Below are positions 1-8,959 of a stretch of DNA of 14,967 nt, piece after piece (position 1 is the stretch's first letter; the number at the start of each line of letters is the position of its first letter). A program made the translations under genes and the position numbers. The stretch is from JBOHCT01 sp050699055. GTDB taxonomy: Bacteria > Actinomycetota > Actinomycetes > Streptosporangiales > JBOHCT01. Where the stretch lies: positions 1 through 14,967 of the forward strand of contig JBOHCT010000101.1 of NCBI GenBank assembly GCA_050699055.1, given 5' to 3'. Under the pieces are notes generated by a model. It was given only the letters and a program-made list of their open reading frames with translations. It ran no database searches and was not told the origin of the DNA.

Positions 1-13
1 CCTTCCTCCCGTG

Positions 14-45
14 CTCGTCCCGGCGCGCGTACGCGCCGGGACGAG
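14..45 (-). terminator. Perfect 14-bp GC hairpin after the peptide ABC operon
   Basis: Arms CTCGTCCCGGCGCG (14-27) and CGCGCCGGGACGAG (32-45) pair perfectly around a 4-base CGTA loop. The hairpin starts 6 bases beyond the stop codon of the last gene of the minus-strand operon. No U-tract follows on the minus strand, so it is not a classical intrinsic terminator. Hairpins without a U-tract are common at actinobacterial operon ends and may terminate transcription or protect the 3' end. The structure is seen directly; the terminator role is inferred. Confidence 0.7.
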
Positions 46-51
46 ACCCCC

Positions 52-1097
<1,046 letters not shown>

Positions 1098-1101
<4 letters not shown>

Positions 1102-2246
1102 GTGCCGGACCTCCCGTTCCCGGACATGAGCGTGAGCGTCTCGGTGTCGGCGGCCGTGGCCTGGAACAGGTCATCCGGCCTGGCGTCCTCGAGTCGTTCA
1201 CTGAAGTGGCAGGCGGAGAGGTGGCCGTCGCTCGTGGTCGGCTCCAGCGCGGGTTCCTCGCGTTCGCAGATGTCGCCGGCGAGCGGGCAGCGGGGGGTGA
1301 ACGGGCAGCCGGGCGGCTGGTTGACCAGCGACGGCGGCGAACCGACGATCGGGGTCAGTTTCGTGCCTCTCGGCTGGTCCATGCGCGGGACACTGCCGAG
1401 GAGTCCCAGGGTGTACGGCATCCGGGGCTGGTAGTAGATGTCGTCGGCGCTGCCGTCCTCGACGAGGCGCCCCGCGTACATGACGACGACGCGCTCGGCT
1501 TGCCCAGCGACGACGCCGAGGTCGTGGGTGATCAGGATCAGCGCCGCCCCGGTCTCCTCGCGGGCGGTGTTGAGCGTGTCGAGGACCTGCGCCTGCACCG
1601 TCACGTCGAGGGCGGTGGTCGGCTCGTCCGCGATGATGACGTCGGGGTCGTTGGCCATGGCGATGGCGATGACGACGCGCTGGCGCATCCCGCCCGACAT
1701 CTCGTGGGGATAAGAGTCGACCCGCTCGCGCGCGTGCGGGATACCGACGATGGACAGCAGCCGCGCCGCCTGCTCGAGGGCCGCGGTCTTGCTCACGTCG
1801 CCGTGGTGAGCCCGGATCGTCTCCATGATCTGGTACCCCACGGTGTAGACGGGGTTCAGCGACGTCATCGGATCCTGGAAGATCATCGCGACCCTGCTGC
1901 CGCGGATCCTGCTGAGCTCCTTGTCTGACGCTCCCATCAGTTCCTGGCCGCGGAAGCGGACCGATCCTGAGACTCTGGCCGAGCGGGGTAGCAGACCCAT
2001 GACCGCGAGGGAGGTGACGGACTTGCCGGACCCCGACTCGCCGACGATGCCGAGCGACTCGCTGGCCCGCAGCGCGTAGCTGACCCCGCGCACCGCCTGC
2101 ACGTCGCCCTCGTCCGTCGGGAATTCGACATGGAGGTCCTCGACCTCGAGGACGGTCTCGCCCTTGGCGGCGCGGTCACGCGCCCGCGACCCCCGGGGCA
2201 CGCCCCTCGGCTGACCTGCTCGAGGACCAGTTCCAGGGCCTGTCAT
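1098..2246 (-). CDS. Peptide/nickel-type ABC transporter ATP-binding protein (OppD/DppD-like)
   Basis: The second ATPase of the importer, expected to pair with the F subunit. The 382 residues carry Walker A GESGSGKS (69-76), Q-loop MIFQDPMTSLNP (121-132), signature MSGGMRQR (183-190), Walker B VIIADEP (203-209) and H-loop H241. The DPMTSLNPVYTVG segment is typical of OppD/DppD. The oligo_HPY tail has cysteines at 314, 320, 327 and 346, a pattern suited to an iron-sulfur cluster. The first 30 residues are a basic, disordered-looking extension, so a later start is possible. The ATG at 2246 is preferred because it overlaps the permease stop (ATGA) and has GAAGG about 7 bases upstream. A polar tail of some 30 residues follows the last cysteine. 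Confidence 0.93.
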
Positions 2247-3226
2247 CGGCGCACCTTCGTCTGCTGAGGGTCGAACGCGTCGCGCAGGCCGTCACCGATG
2301 AAGTTGATCGTGAGGGCGATCAGGATGATGAACAACCCGGGGAAGTAGAAAAGCCACGGCCTGGTCGACAGCGCGGTCTTGGCGTCGCTGACGAGCAGGC
2401 CGAGCGAGGTGTCGGGCGGCTGCACGCCGATCCCGAGGAACGACAGCGCCGTCTCGAGCAGGATCGCGAGCGCCACGAGGATCGTCGCGTTGACGATGAT
2501 CGTGCCGAGGGAGTTCGGCACCAGGTGGCGGAAGATGATGCGACGATCGCTCGCGCCGAGCGCCTTGGCGGCCTCCACGAACTCCTTCTCTCGCAGCGAC
2601 AGCACGACGCCGCGGGCGACCCGGGAGACGTACGCCCACTGCAGCCCCCCAATGATCAGGGCGATCAACCACCACGACCCGCGGCCGTTCGCCAGCACCC
2701 CCGCGACGGCCAGCAGCGGAAGGGTGAGGACGAGGTCGGAGAACCGCATCATCAGGCTGTCGGCGAGACCGCGGTAGTAGCCGGCGACCGATCCCCACGC
2801 GGTGCCGAACGACGTGGCGATGAGGGTGACGAGCAGCGCGATCTGGATCGACTGCTGGGCTCCCCGCATCACCTGGGCCATCTCGTCGTGGCCGAGGGCA
2901 TCGGTGCCGAACGGATGCTTCAGCGACGGGGCCACGGAGTTGTCGGGGGTGGTCTGGTGGTAGCCGTAATGCCACAGCGCCGCGCCGAGGAACGCGAACA
3001 GCACCACGCAGAGGAACGCGATCAGGCTCGCGACGGCCATCCGGTGCCGCAGGAACCGCCGGAAGATCAGCTGCAGCTGGCTGCGCTGCTCGACGGTGAA
3101 CTCGCGCTCCGAGGTGCCCGTGGGTGGGCGGCCGCCGAGCGCCGTGTCGATCGTTGACGCCGCCCGCGGGGGGGCGCCGCCCGTCGTCGTGTCGACGCCC
3201 GGCTGGTCGCCGACGGGCTCAGTCAT
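2243..3226 (-). CDS. Peptide/nickel-type ABC transporter permease (OppC/DppC-like)
   Basis: An inner-membrane permease subunit forming half of the translocation channel. The 327-residue protein has a soluble proline- and glycine-rich N-terminus (1-60), a first membrane helix near 63-84, and the DppC-type segment PFGTDALGHDEMAQVM (105-120). This is followed by the BPD_transp_1 domain with helices near 125-150, 160-180, 185-205, 243-265 and 293-312. The EAA loop that contacts the ATPase reads EFVEAAKALGASDRRIIFRH (215-234). Its ATG overlaps the end of the upstream permease by 8 bases, and its stop overlaps the next ATG by 4. The long polar N-terminus is common in actinobacterial OppC proteins. 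Confidence 0.93.
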   Translation of the reverse strand: MTEPVGDQPGVDTTTGGAPPRAASTIDTALGGRPPTGTSEREFTVEQRSQLQLIFRRFLRHRMAVASLIAFLCVVLFAFLGAALWHYGYHQTTPDNSVAPSLKHPFGTDALGHDEMAQVMRGAQQSIQIALLVTLIATSFGTAWGSVAGYYRGLADSLMMRFSDLVLTLPLLAVAGVLANGRGSWWLIALIIGGLQWAYVSRVARGVVLSLREKEFVEAAKALGASDRRIIFRHLVPNSLGTIIVNATILVALAILLETALSFLGIGVQPPDTSLGLLVSDAKTALSTRPWLFYFPGLFIILIALTINFIGDGLRDAFDPQQTKVRR

Positions 3227-4199
3227 ACCGGATCCTGGGGTCGAGCACGGCGTACAGCAGGTCGGCGATGAGGTTGAACGCGATCACCGTCGCCGCCGAG
3301 ACCAGCAGCCAGCCGAGCACGGCGTAGACGTCGAATGTCTTGATCGACGTGATGAGCAGGTCGCCCATGCCGTGCCACTGGAAGACGGTCTCGGTGATGA
3401 CCGCACCGGAGATGATCGCGGCGAGGTCGAGCGCGGTCACGGTGGTGAGTGGAATCAGCGCGGTCCGGAACGCGTGCTTGATCATGACCCGCGAGCGCGA
3501 CAGGCCCTTGGCGCGGGCCAGCCGCACGTAGTCGCTGTTCAGCACCTCGAGCATCGACCCGCGACAATAACGACTCCAGGACGCGAACGAGATGAGGGCC
3601 AGCGAGATCGTGGGCAAGATCATGTGGCCGAGGATGTCCTTGATATGGGCCCAGGTCCCCCCTTGGACGTAGACAGAGGTGTCCCCGATCGTGTAGAAGA
3701 TCTGGCTGTCGAAGACGTTGTTGAGGTCGATGCCCGCCTGCTTCAACAGGAGCGCGAGCCAGAACGACGGCATCGCGAGGAAGAGGAAGCCGAGGAACGT
3801 CGCCGTGTAGTCGCGCGCGGAGTACTGCTTGACCGCGCTCATCACCCCGACGAGCACGGCGAGCAGCAGCGCCACGAGCATCGCGAGCCCGATCAGCCGC
3901 ATCGTGATGATGAAGCGGTCGAGCAGCTCGGGGCCGATGTGGGTGTTGTGGTGCACCGACGGGCCGAAGTCGCCGTGCAGCACCCCGCCCAACCAGGTGA
4001 CGTAGCGCTCCAGCAGCGGCTGGTCGAGGTGCAGGCGGTGGGCCTCGAGGTGGACGACGTGGGGCGACGGCGGAGGGTTGCGGCCGAGCAGGTAGCCGAG
4101 CGGGTTACCCGAGAACGACACCATGAGGAAGACGACAAACGTCGACACCAGCAGAACGACGATGCCGATGAGAATGCGGCGTACTGCGTAGGCAAGCAT
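3219..4199 (-). CDS. Peptide/nickel-type ABC transporter permease (OppB/DppB-like)
   Basis: The partner permease of the importer. The 326-residue protein starts directly with a basic N-terminus and a first helix (9-29), typical of OppB/DppB. It then has a periplasmic loop with DQPLLERYVTWLGGVLHGDFG (59-79), a conserved family stretch, and further helices near 98-122, 134-153, 193-210, 252-272 and 294-318. The EAA loop is DYVRLARAKGLSRSRVMIKH (223-242). The ATG at 4199 is the first reasonable start, and only a weak ribosome site (GAAG) lies upstream. The gene is separated from the binding-protein gene by 84 bases that contain a strong hairpin, so expression of the membrane part may be set separately from the binding protein. 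Confidence 0.93.
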   Translation of the reverse strand: MLAYAVRRILIGIVVLLVSTFVVFLMVSFSGNPLGYLLGRNPPPSPHVVHLEAHRLHLDQPLLERYVTWLGGVLHGDFGPSVHHNTHIGPELLDRFIITMRLIGLAMLVALLLAVLVGVMSAVKQYSARDYTATFLGFLFLAMPSFWLALLLKQAGIDLNNVFDSQIFYTIGDTSVYVQGGTWAHIKDILGHMILPTISLALISFASWSRYCRGSMLEVLNSDYVRLARAKGLSRSRVMIKHAFRTALIPLTTVTALDLAAIISGAVITETVFQWHGMGDLLITSIKTFDVYAVLGWLLVSAATVIAFNLIADLLYAVLDPRIRYD

Positions 4200-4230
4200 C
4201 GATCTTCGTTGACCTCAGCGGTTTCGTGGC

Positions 4231-4263
4231 CCCGGGGGGCCGACGCTGTGCCGGCCCCCCGGG
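4231..4263 (-). promoter_or_regulatory. Intercistronic GC hairpin between binding protein and permease genes
   Basis: Arms CCCGGGGGGCCG (4231-4242) and CGGCCCCCCGGG (4252-4263) match perfectly over 12 bases around a 9-base loop. The hairpin lies 20 bases after the binding-protein stop and 31 bases before the permease start. No U-rich run follows on the minus strand. Comparable structures in other ABC importer operons stabilise the upstream transcript or partly stop transcription, so that more binding protein than permease is made. That role is inferred here. Confidence 0.6.
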
Positions 4264-4283
4264 ATGAGCGTAAACCAGCCGCG

Positions 4284-6020
4284 TCACTCGGAGGAGGCGC
4301 GGACGCCCCACTCCTGCGCGTTGTACGGCGGGCCGACGTTCGTCGCGTTGTCGCGGATGTTGGCGTACTTGTCCTGCACCGCGAGGAACGTTGGCTTCTG
4401 GTACAGCGGCAGGACGTAGGAATCCTCCGCCATGATCTTGTCGGCCTGGTTCAGCCACTTGGCCGCCTGCTGGCGGTCGGTCGAGGCGACGGCCTTCTTG
4501 ATCAGCGCGTCGGACTTCTTGTTGACCCAGTGACCGAAGTTGCTGCCGCTGGTGGAGAGCCAGAGCTGTCCGGCGCCGGCGAACGGGAAGGGCGTGCCGA
4601 CCCACGCGAACACGATGACGTCGTAGTCGCCGTTGCCGAGCGTGCCGCCGAGGTCGTCTGTCGGCTTGATGTTGACGGTCACGCCGAGCGGCTTGACCTG
4701 CTGGGCGAACAGCTCGCACTCGTTCTTGCGGATCGTGTTGCCGGTGGTGTAGCGGATCGTCATCGGCTTGACGGTCTTGCCGTCAGGCGTGATGAGCTTG
4801 CCGCCCTGGATCTTGTAGCCGGCCTGCTTCAGTATCTGCTTGGCCTTGCCCAGGTTGCCGGCTCCGTGTCCGGTCGCGGTGACGGTGTCGGTGTAGCCGT
4901 CCTCCTGGGGCACGAAGTTGTGGTTGTTGAGCGGCTTGATGCCCTTCTTGAACTGCCCGACGGTCTTGTTGATGATCTTCTGCCGGTCGACGGCGGTGAA
5001 CATCGCGTCGCGCAGCGCCTCGTCCTTCAGGAACGGGTTCTTCAGGTTGAGGTCGAAGTGCTCCCAGATCAGACCCTGGCCAAGGTAGTAGCTGACGTTC
5101 GGGATCTGCTCGACCTGCTGCACGAGGTCGACCTCGGGCTGCGGGTAGATCGCCTGCACCTCGTTGTTGGCGAGGGCCGTCGGCTCCTGGGTCGCGTCGG
5201 TGATGATCCGGAAGATCAGCCGCTTCAGGTGCGCCCCCTCGCCCCACCACTTCGGGTTGGGCACCTCGGTGACCGCGACGTTGTCCTTGAAGTTCTTGAT
5301 CTCGAATGGACCGGCGGAAACCGGCGGGACGTTCTGCTGGAACCACTTGAACGACTTCGCCAGGCCGGAGGCGGAGTCCGTGCCACCGTGCTTTTCGGCG
5401 ATGTGCGCGGGGTACAACGGGCCGAACATGATCTTCCAGTCCGTGAACGGCTTCTTCATCGTGACCGTCACGGTCTTGCCGCCGTCGGAGCCCTTGATCG
5501 ACTTGATCCGGTTGTAGCCGCTGTTGGTAGCCGCCGCGCAGTCCGGGCAGTCCTCGCCGTTCTGGACCTTCCACGCGTAGATGAAGTCCTTGGCGGACAC
5601 CGGGGTGCCGTCGCTCCAGACCGCGTCGTCCTTGATCTTGTAGACGAACGTCTGCGGGCTGGTCTTGGTCTCCTTGGCGGACTCCAACAGGTCGGTGTTG
5701 AGGTGCGGCTTCAGGTCCGGGTAACTGTCGAACGCGTAGGGCAGCACGCCGTCGAGGACCTCGGCGGTCTCGAACACGTTGCCGGTGATCGACAGGAGGT
5801 TCCAGTCCTCGACGTTCTTCTCGATGACGTAGCTGAACGTCCCTGTGTTGTTTTTCACCTGCGCCGAGTTGCAAATGTTGGGGCTCTGATCGCAGGCGGC
5901 GAGGCTGGACTCCTGCCCGCCGCCGCCGGCGCCTCCTCCACCGCCACCGCCACATGCCGCGGCGAAGAGGAGGATCCCGACAGCGGCCGCCGGCACTGCT
6001 GTCTTGCGTCCTCCGAGCAT
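4284..6020 (-). CDS. Peptide ABC transporter substrate-binding lipoprotein (SBP_bac_5 family)
   Basis: The extracytoplasmic solute receptor of the importer. From the ATG at 6020 it is 578 residues: a signal peptide (MLGGRKTAVP then a hydrophobic stretch), a lipobox ending AAAC at C23, and a long glycine-rich linker. The mature domain carries the family stretch VYKIKDDAVWSDGTPVSAKD (126-145) and continues to the C-terminus with typical SBP_bac_5 spacing. Extra cysteine pairs C43/C50 and C158/C161 could form disulfides. The frame is open further upstream to 6131, but that extension is arginine-rich, lacks a signal, and would bury the signal peptide. AGAGGGAGAGG just before 6020 supports the chosen start. 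It is the first gene of the operon. The ligand (peptide, nickel or other) cannot be told from sequence. Confidence 0.92.
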   Translation of the reverse strand: MLGGRKTAVPAAAVGILLFAAACGGGGGGGAGGGGQESSLAACDQSPNICNSAQVKNNTGTFSYVIEKNVEDWNLLSITGNVFETAEVLDGVLPYAFDSYPDLKPHLNTDLLESAKETKTSPQTFVYKIKDDAVWSDGTPVSAKDFIYAWKVQNGEDCPDCAAATNSGYNRIKSIKGSDGGKTVTVTMKKPFTDWKIMFGPLYPAHIAEKHGGTDSASGLAKSFKWFQQNVPPVSAGPFEIKNFKDNVAVTEVPNPKWWGEGAHLKRLIFRIITDATQEPTALANNEVQAIYPQPEVDLVQQVEQIPNVSYYLGQGLIWEHFDLNLKNPFLKDEALRDAMFTAVDRQKIINKTVGQFKKGIKPLNNHNFVPQEDGYTDTVTATGHGAGNLGKAKQILKQAGYKIQGGKLITPDGKTVKPMTIRYTTGNTIRKNECELFAQQVKPLGVTVNIKPTDDLGGTLGNGDYDVIVFAWVGTPFPFAGAGQLWLSTSGSNFGHWVNKKSDALIKKAVASTDRQQAAKWLNQADKIMAEDSYVLPLYQKPTFLAVQDKYANIRDNATNVGPPYNAQEWGVRASSE

Positions 6021-6100
6021 GCCTCTCCCTCTTTCCCGCCGCCCGCCGTTGGGCGGCCACATTTTGGGCAGGCCGCATCGAGGGCCGCCCGCCGAACAAC

Positions 6101-6133
6101 CACGCCGACCACGGCGTGTGACAGGCCACACGC
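6101..6133. repeat. Two overlapping inverted repeats upstream of the peptide ABC operon
   Basis: CACGCCG (6101-6107) pairs with CGGCGTG (6112-6118) around ACCA. GCGTGTG (6114-6120) pairs with CACACGC (6127-6133) around ACAGGC. The two dyads share 6114-6118, so they cannot form as hairpins at the same time. They lie about 80-115 bases before the binding-protein start. They could be an operator, a switchable leader structure, or chance in GC-rich DNA. Confidence 0.4.
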
Positions 6134-6329
6134 TAGATGGCGGCTATCGGCGCCGGAAGCACTTCGTGGTCGAACGTGTCGCGATCGTGACGCAACAGTT
6201 ACCGGGCCTCATCTCGGACACCGGCCCAGGATCTTCTCATACCGCTGAAGTCCGGGCGAGCCGGGTGACGCCGCGGTTCCGCCGGAGGTCACGGCCACGT
6301 TGGCGGGGAGGTTAGCAGAGCACCGACGG

Positions 6330-6373
6330 CGGTGTCGCCGGCCGCCTGCCGCCGACACCGGGCAGGCCGCCGG
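6330..6373 (-). terminator. Interleaved inverted repeats after the SRPBCC gene, probable operon end
   Basis: CGGTGTCG (6330-6337) pairs with CGACACCG (6353-6360). CCGGCCGCCTGCC (6338-6350) pairs with GGCAGGCCGCCGG (6361-6373) with one mismatch. The order of arms is A, B, A', B', so the stems are interleaved and could form either of two hairpins or a pseudoknot. The structure starts 18 bases beyond the SRPBCC stop codon on the minus strand and has no U-tract. A transcript-end role is inferred from position. Confidence 0.5.
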
Positions 6374-6391
6374 TATGTCAGTGGAGCGCCG

Positions 6392-6826
6392 TCAGCCGAA
6401 GCGCTCCTTGAGCGCCGACAGACCGGAGCCGTAGACGCCGCGGGCGAAGGTCTTGTCGAGCTCCTCGTCGTCCTTGGACTCGCAGTCGTACTCGCCCCAC
6501 CACTCGACGAACGTCCGCCCGCTGTCGGTGACCGGGGCCACTCGGATCGTCGAGAAGTAACGGCGCACCGCGAACGGGCTCTCCAGGATCTCGTAGGTGT
6601 AGGACCTTTCCGCGTCGTCGAGCACGAGCAGCCGCTCGCGTACGACCCCACCGTCACCGAGGGTGAGGTGGCGGATCGCGCCGACCTGGTCGGGCTGCCT
6701 GTCGTTCTCGATCTCGCTGCGCTCGACCGCCGGCAGCCAGCCGCCGAGCCCGTTGAAGTCACGGACCAGCTCCCACACCCGTTCCGGACTCGATCCGATG
6801 ACAGCGCTGGCGTACGACTTGGGCAT
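6392..6826 (-). CDS. SRPBCC family protein (polyketide cyclase/START-like fold)
   Basis: A small soluble protein of 144 residues with the pattern of the SRPBCC (Bet v 1/START-like) superfamily. It has an N-terminal strand, then SSPERVWELVRDFNGLGGWLPAVE (12-35), an antiparallel sheet region including GGVVRERLLVLDDAERSYTYEI (59-80), and a C-terminal helix DKTFARGVYGSGLSALKERF (124-143). Members bind hydrophobic ligands or act as cyclases, hydrolases or aromatases; no specific activity can be assigned. The ATG at 6826 follows a perfect AAGGAGG that overlaps the stop of the preceding gene, leaving an 11-base gap. The same frame stays open upstream to 8071, but that part is an out-of-frame shadow of the two Tm-1-like genes. 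It is the last gene of the operon. Confidence 0.85.
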   Translation of the reverse strand: MPKSYASAVIGSSPERVWELVRDFNGLGGWLPAVERSEIENDRQPDQVGAIRHLTLGDGGVVRERLLVLDDAERSYTYEILESPFAVRRYFSTIRVAPVTDSGRTFVEWWGEYDCESKDDEELDKTFARGVYGSGLSALKERFG

Positions 6827-6837
6827 CGTGGCCTCCT

Positions 6838-7668
6838 TCAGGTCGAGAGTTTCTTGAACGCTTCGGTCTGCGTGGTGAGCGCCCGCTCTGTCGGCAGCCG
6901 TTCCATGCTGCTCGCACCGTAGAACCCGTGGCAGCGGCGGGTCCGCCCGAGCACGTACGCCGCGTCCTCGGGCAGCGCGATCGGTCCCCCGTGGCACAGC
7001 ACGAGGACGTCCTCGCGGACCTCTCGGGCCGCGGCGGCCCATTCGTCGATCAGGCGTACGCAGTCGTCGAGGGTCTTCGCGGTCTCCGCGCCGATCGCGC
7101 CGCCGGTGGTCAGGCCCATGTGGCAGACGATGATGTCGGCGCCCGCCCCCGCCATCGCACGGGCGTCGTCGGCGCCGAACACGTACGGCGTGGTGAGCAG
7201 GTCCAGCTCGTGAGCGGACGCGATCGTCTCGACCTCGAGGGCGTAACCCATGCCTGTCTCCTCGAGGTTCGCGCGGAACGTGCCGTCGATCAGCCCGACC
7301 GTCGGGAAGTTCTGGATCCCGGAGAAGCCGAGCTCGGCCAGCTCGGCGAGGAAACGCCCCCGGTCCATGAACGGGTCGGTGCCGTTGACGCCGGCGAGCA
7401 CCGGGGTGCGCCGCACGACCGGCAGCACCTCGCGGGCCATCTCGACGACGACCTCGTTGGCGTTGCCGTACGCGAGCAGTCCGGCGAGGGAGCCGCGGCC
7501 GGCCATCCGGTAGCGGCCCGAGTTGTAGATGACGATGAGGTCGATCCCGCCCGCCTCCTCGCACTTCGCCGACAGTCCAGTACCCGCGCCGCCGCCGACG
7601 ATCGGCTCGCCGCGGGCGGCCATGGCGCGGAACCGTGCCATCAGCTCCGTTCGGGGGAGACGGGCCAC
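6838..7668 (-). CDS. Phosphoenolpyruvate hydrolase-like TIM-barrel protein (PF09370; Tm-1 C-terminal-like)
   Basis: A 276-residue protein resembling the PEP-hydrolase family, formerly called TIM-barrel signal-transduction proteins. Characteristic segments are VGGGAGTGLSAKCEEAGG (24-41), IYNSGRYRMAGRGSLAGLLAYG (47-68), GVNGTDPF (93-100), GFSGIQNFPTVGLIDG (114-129), CHMGLTTGG (182-190), LCHGGPI (224-230) and CHGFYGASSMERLP (246-259). Their spacing fits successive barrel strands with active-site loops. In the tomato antiviral protein Tm-1 this fold is the C-terminal half, fused to the domain encoded by the adjacent gene here. The start is GTG at 7668 with GGAGG about 5 bases upstream, 15 bases after the UPF0261 stop. 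The PEP-hydrolase name is a family label. The true substrate is not established, and operon context suggests a carbohydrate-derived acid. Confidence 0.87.
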   Translation of the reverse strand: MARLPRTELMARFRAMAARGEPIVGGGAGTGLSAKCEEAGGIDLIVIYNSGRYRMAGRGSLAGLLAYGNANEVVVEMAREVLPVVRRTPVLAGVNGTDPFMDRGRFLAELAELGFSGIQNFPTVGLIDGTFRANLEETGMGYALEVETIASAHELDLLTTPYVFGADDARAMAGAGADIIVCHMGLTTGGAIGAETAKTLDDCVRLIDEWAAAAREVREDVLVLCHGGPIALPEDAAYVLGRTRRCHGFYGASSMERLPTERALTTQTEAFKKLST

Positions 7669-7683
7669 TGATCCTCCAGTCGA

Positions 7684-8877
7684 CTAGGTGATGACCTCGC
7701 GGAACGCTCCGATCAAGGCGTCGGCGAACGCGGCGTCGTTGATGTGGTGGGGGAGCCGGACCAACCTGCGACCATCGGTCTGCCGGAGGTTCGACTCGAC
7801 GGCCTCGAACAGTGCCGCGTCGGCCTCGGGATCGTGGAACGGCTGTCCGGGCGCGTCGATCATCGACACCCCGCCGTCTGGGATCAGGAACCGCACCTGC
7901 CCGGCGCAGGCGTTCAGCTTCGCGGCGATCCACGCGCCGATCTTCGCGCACTCCTCCGGGGTCGTACGCATCAGCGTGACCTGCGGGTTGTGCTCGTACA
8001 GCGTCCGGCCGCGGAAGCGCTCCGGCACGGTGTCGCGAGCACCGAAGTTGACCATGTCGAGGGCGCCACACGACCCGACGTACGCCACGCCGGTACGCGC
8101 GACCGCGCCGAGCCGGTCCTCGGTGGCCGCCATGACGCCTCCGACGAGAAGGTCGCAGACCTCGGTCGTGGAGATGTCGAGGACCCCAGCGACCAGCCCG
8201 TCGTCGACGAGCTTCTCCATCGAGCGCCCGCCGGTGCCGGTCGCGTGGAAGACCAGGCAGTCGTAGGTGTCACGCAGTCGCTCGCTCACCTGGGTCACGC
8301 ACGGTGTCGTGACCCCGAACATCGTGAGCCCGATCGCGGGCTTGCCGCCGACCGCCGGGGGAGCGGGGCGTGCGGCCATGCCGGCGACCGCGTGGGCGGC
8401 GTTGGCGAGGATCCGCCGCGAGATGCTGTTGAGCCCCGCGACGTCGGTGACGGAGTACAGCATCGCGATGTCGCTCGGCCCGACATACGGCGCGACGTCG
8501 CCGGATGCCACGGTCGAGACCATGACCTTGGGCACGCCGACAGGCAGCGCGCGCATCGCCGGGGTGACGAGCGCGGTGCCGCCCGAGCCGCCGAGGCCGA
8601 TGATGCCGTCGAGGTCGTCCAGGGTGCGTACGTACCGTTCGAGCGCGACCGCCATGCCCGCGACGGCCGTGCCGCGGTCGCCGCCGAGCACCGCGCCGGC
8701 CCCGCCAGGATGGTGGGCCGCGACCTCGCGGGCGGGGACTGTCACCTCGGTCGCTTCGCTCCGCGTCCCCACGTCGACCGTCGCGGTCGTAACGCCCGCG
8801 GCCTCGATCTGGTCGCGGACGTAGCGCAGCTCACCCCCCTTGGTGTCGAACGTGCCGACGACGTACACGCGTCCCAT
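7684..8877 (-). CDS. UPF0261 family protein (Tm-1-like ATP-binding domain)
   Basis: A 397-residue protein that matches the UPF0261/Tm-1 N-terminal-like family. The signature opening VYVVGTFDTKGGELRYVRDQI (4-24) is the first Rossmann-like strand and loop. A glycine-rich loop GLGGSGGTALVTPAMRALPVGVPK (94-117) is followed by STVASGDVAPYVGPSDIAMLYSVTDVAGLN (121-150), and the second half has FHATGTGGRSMEKLVDDGL (210-228). The tomato homologue binds ATP. A catalytic function for the bacterial proteins is not established. The length is normal for a stand-alone member. The start is ATG 8877 with GGGAG about 6 bases upstream. It lies 82 bases after the sugar ATPase and 15 bases before the TIM-barrel partner, so the pair probably acts together. 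Confidence 0.9.
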   Translation of the reverse strand: MGRVYVVGTFDTKGGELRYVRDQIEAAGVTTATVDVGTRSEATEVTVPAREVAAHHPGGAGAVLGGDRGTAVAGMAVALERYVRTLDDLDGIIGLGGSGGTALVTPAMRALPVGVPKVMVSTVASGDVAPYVGPSDIAMLYSVTDVAGLNSISRRILANAAHAVAGMAARPAPPAVGGKPAIGLTMFGVTTPCVTQVSERLRDTYDCLVFHATGTGGRSMEKLVDDGLVAGVLDISTTEVCDLLVGGVMAATEDRLGAVARTGVAYVGSCGALDMVNFGARDTVPERFRGRTLYEHNPQVTLMRTTPEECAKIGAWIAAKLNACAGQVRFLIPDGGVSMIDAPGQPFHDPEADAALFEAVESNLRQTDGRRLVRLPHHINDAAFADALIGAFREVIT

Positions 8878-8959
8878 CGCCGCTCCCGAACGGAGATCGC
8901 CTCGTCTCGTTCCTACATCCCCCCGCCGGAGCGTGTCACTCCCCGGCGTCGCAGGCGGG

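Larger units (their letters stand above)
6021..6391. other. Intergenic region between sugar/Tm-1 operon and peptide ABC operon
   Basis: This 371-base stretch has no convincing gene. On the minus strand it begins with interleaved inverted repeats (6330-6373) just after the SRPBCC stop, probably ending that operon. It must also hold the promoter of the peptide ABC operon. The best minus-strand candidate I see is weak: TTCCGG (6153-6158), a 17-base spacer, then TAGCGT (6130-6135). Overlapping dyads at 6101-6133 would lie in or near the leader. Short open frames cross the region in both directions but have no start context or recognisable content. Confidence 0.5.

Noticed and set aside
6021..6131. 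Longer N-terminus for the peptide-binding lipoprotein
   Set aside because: It would place 37 arginine- and glycine-rich residues before the signal peptide and ignore the good ribosome site at the ATG at 6020.
6114..6133. GTGTG-N6-CACAC as a CRP/GlxR-type operator
   Set aside because: The spacing is two bases short of the TGTGA-N6-TCACA pattern and the inner bases do not match.
3096..6248. A 1050-residue open frame on the plus strand opposite the peptide importer genes
   Set aside because: It is antisense to three well-recognised genes, has low-complexity Arg/Val/Asp/Glu-rich content and no family features. It results from high third-position GC.
6827..8071. Upstream in-frame extension of the SRPBCC gene to a 559-residue protein
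   Set aside because: The extension is Arg/Pro-rich and out of frame with the well-conserved Tm-1-like genes. A perfect AAGGAGG sits before the internal ATG at 6826.
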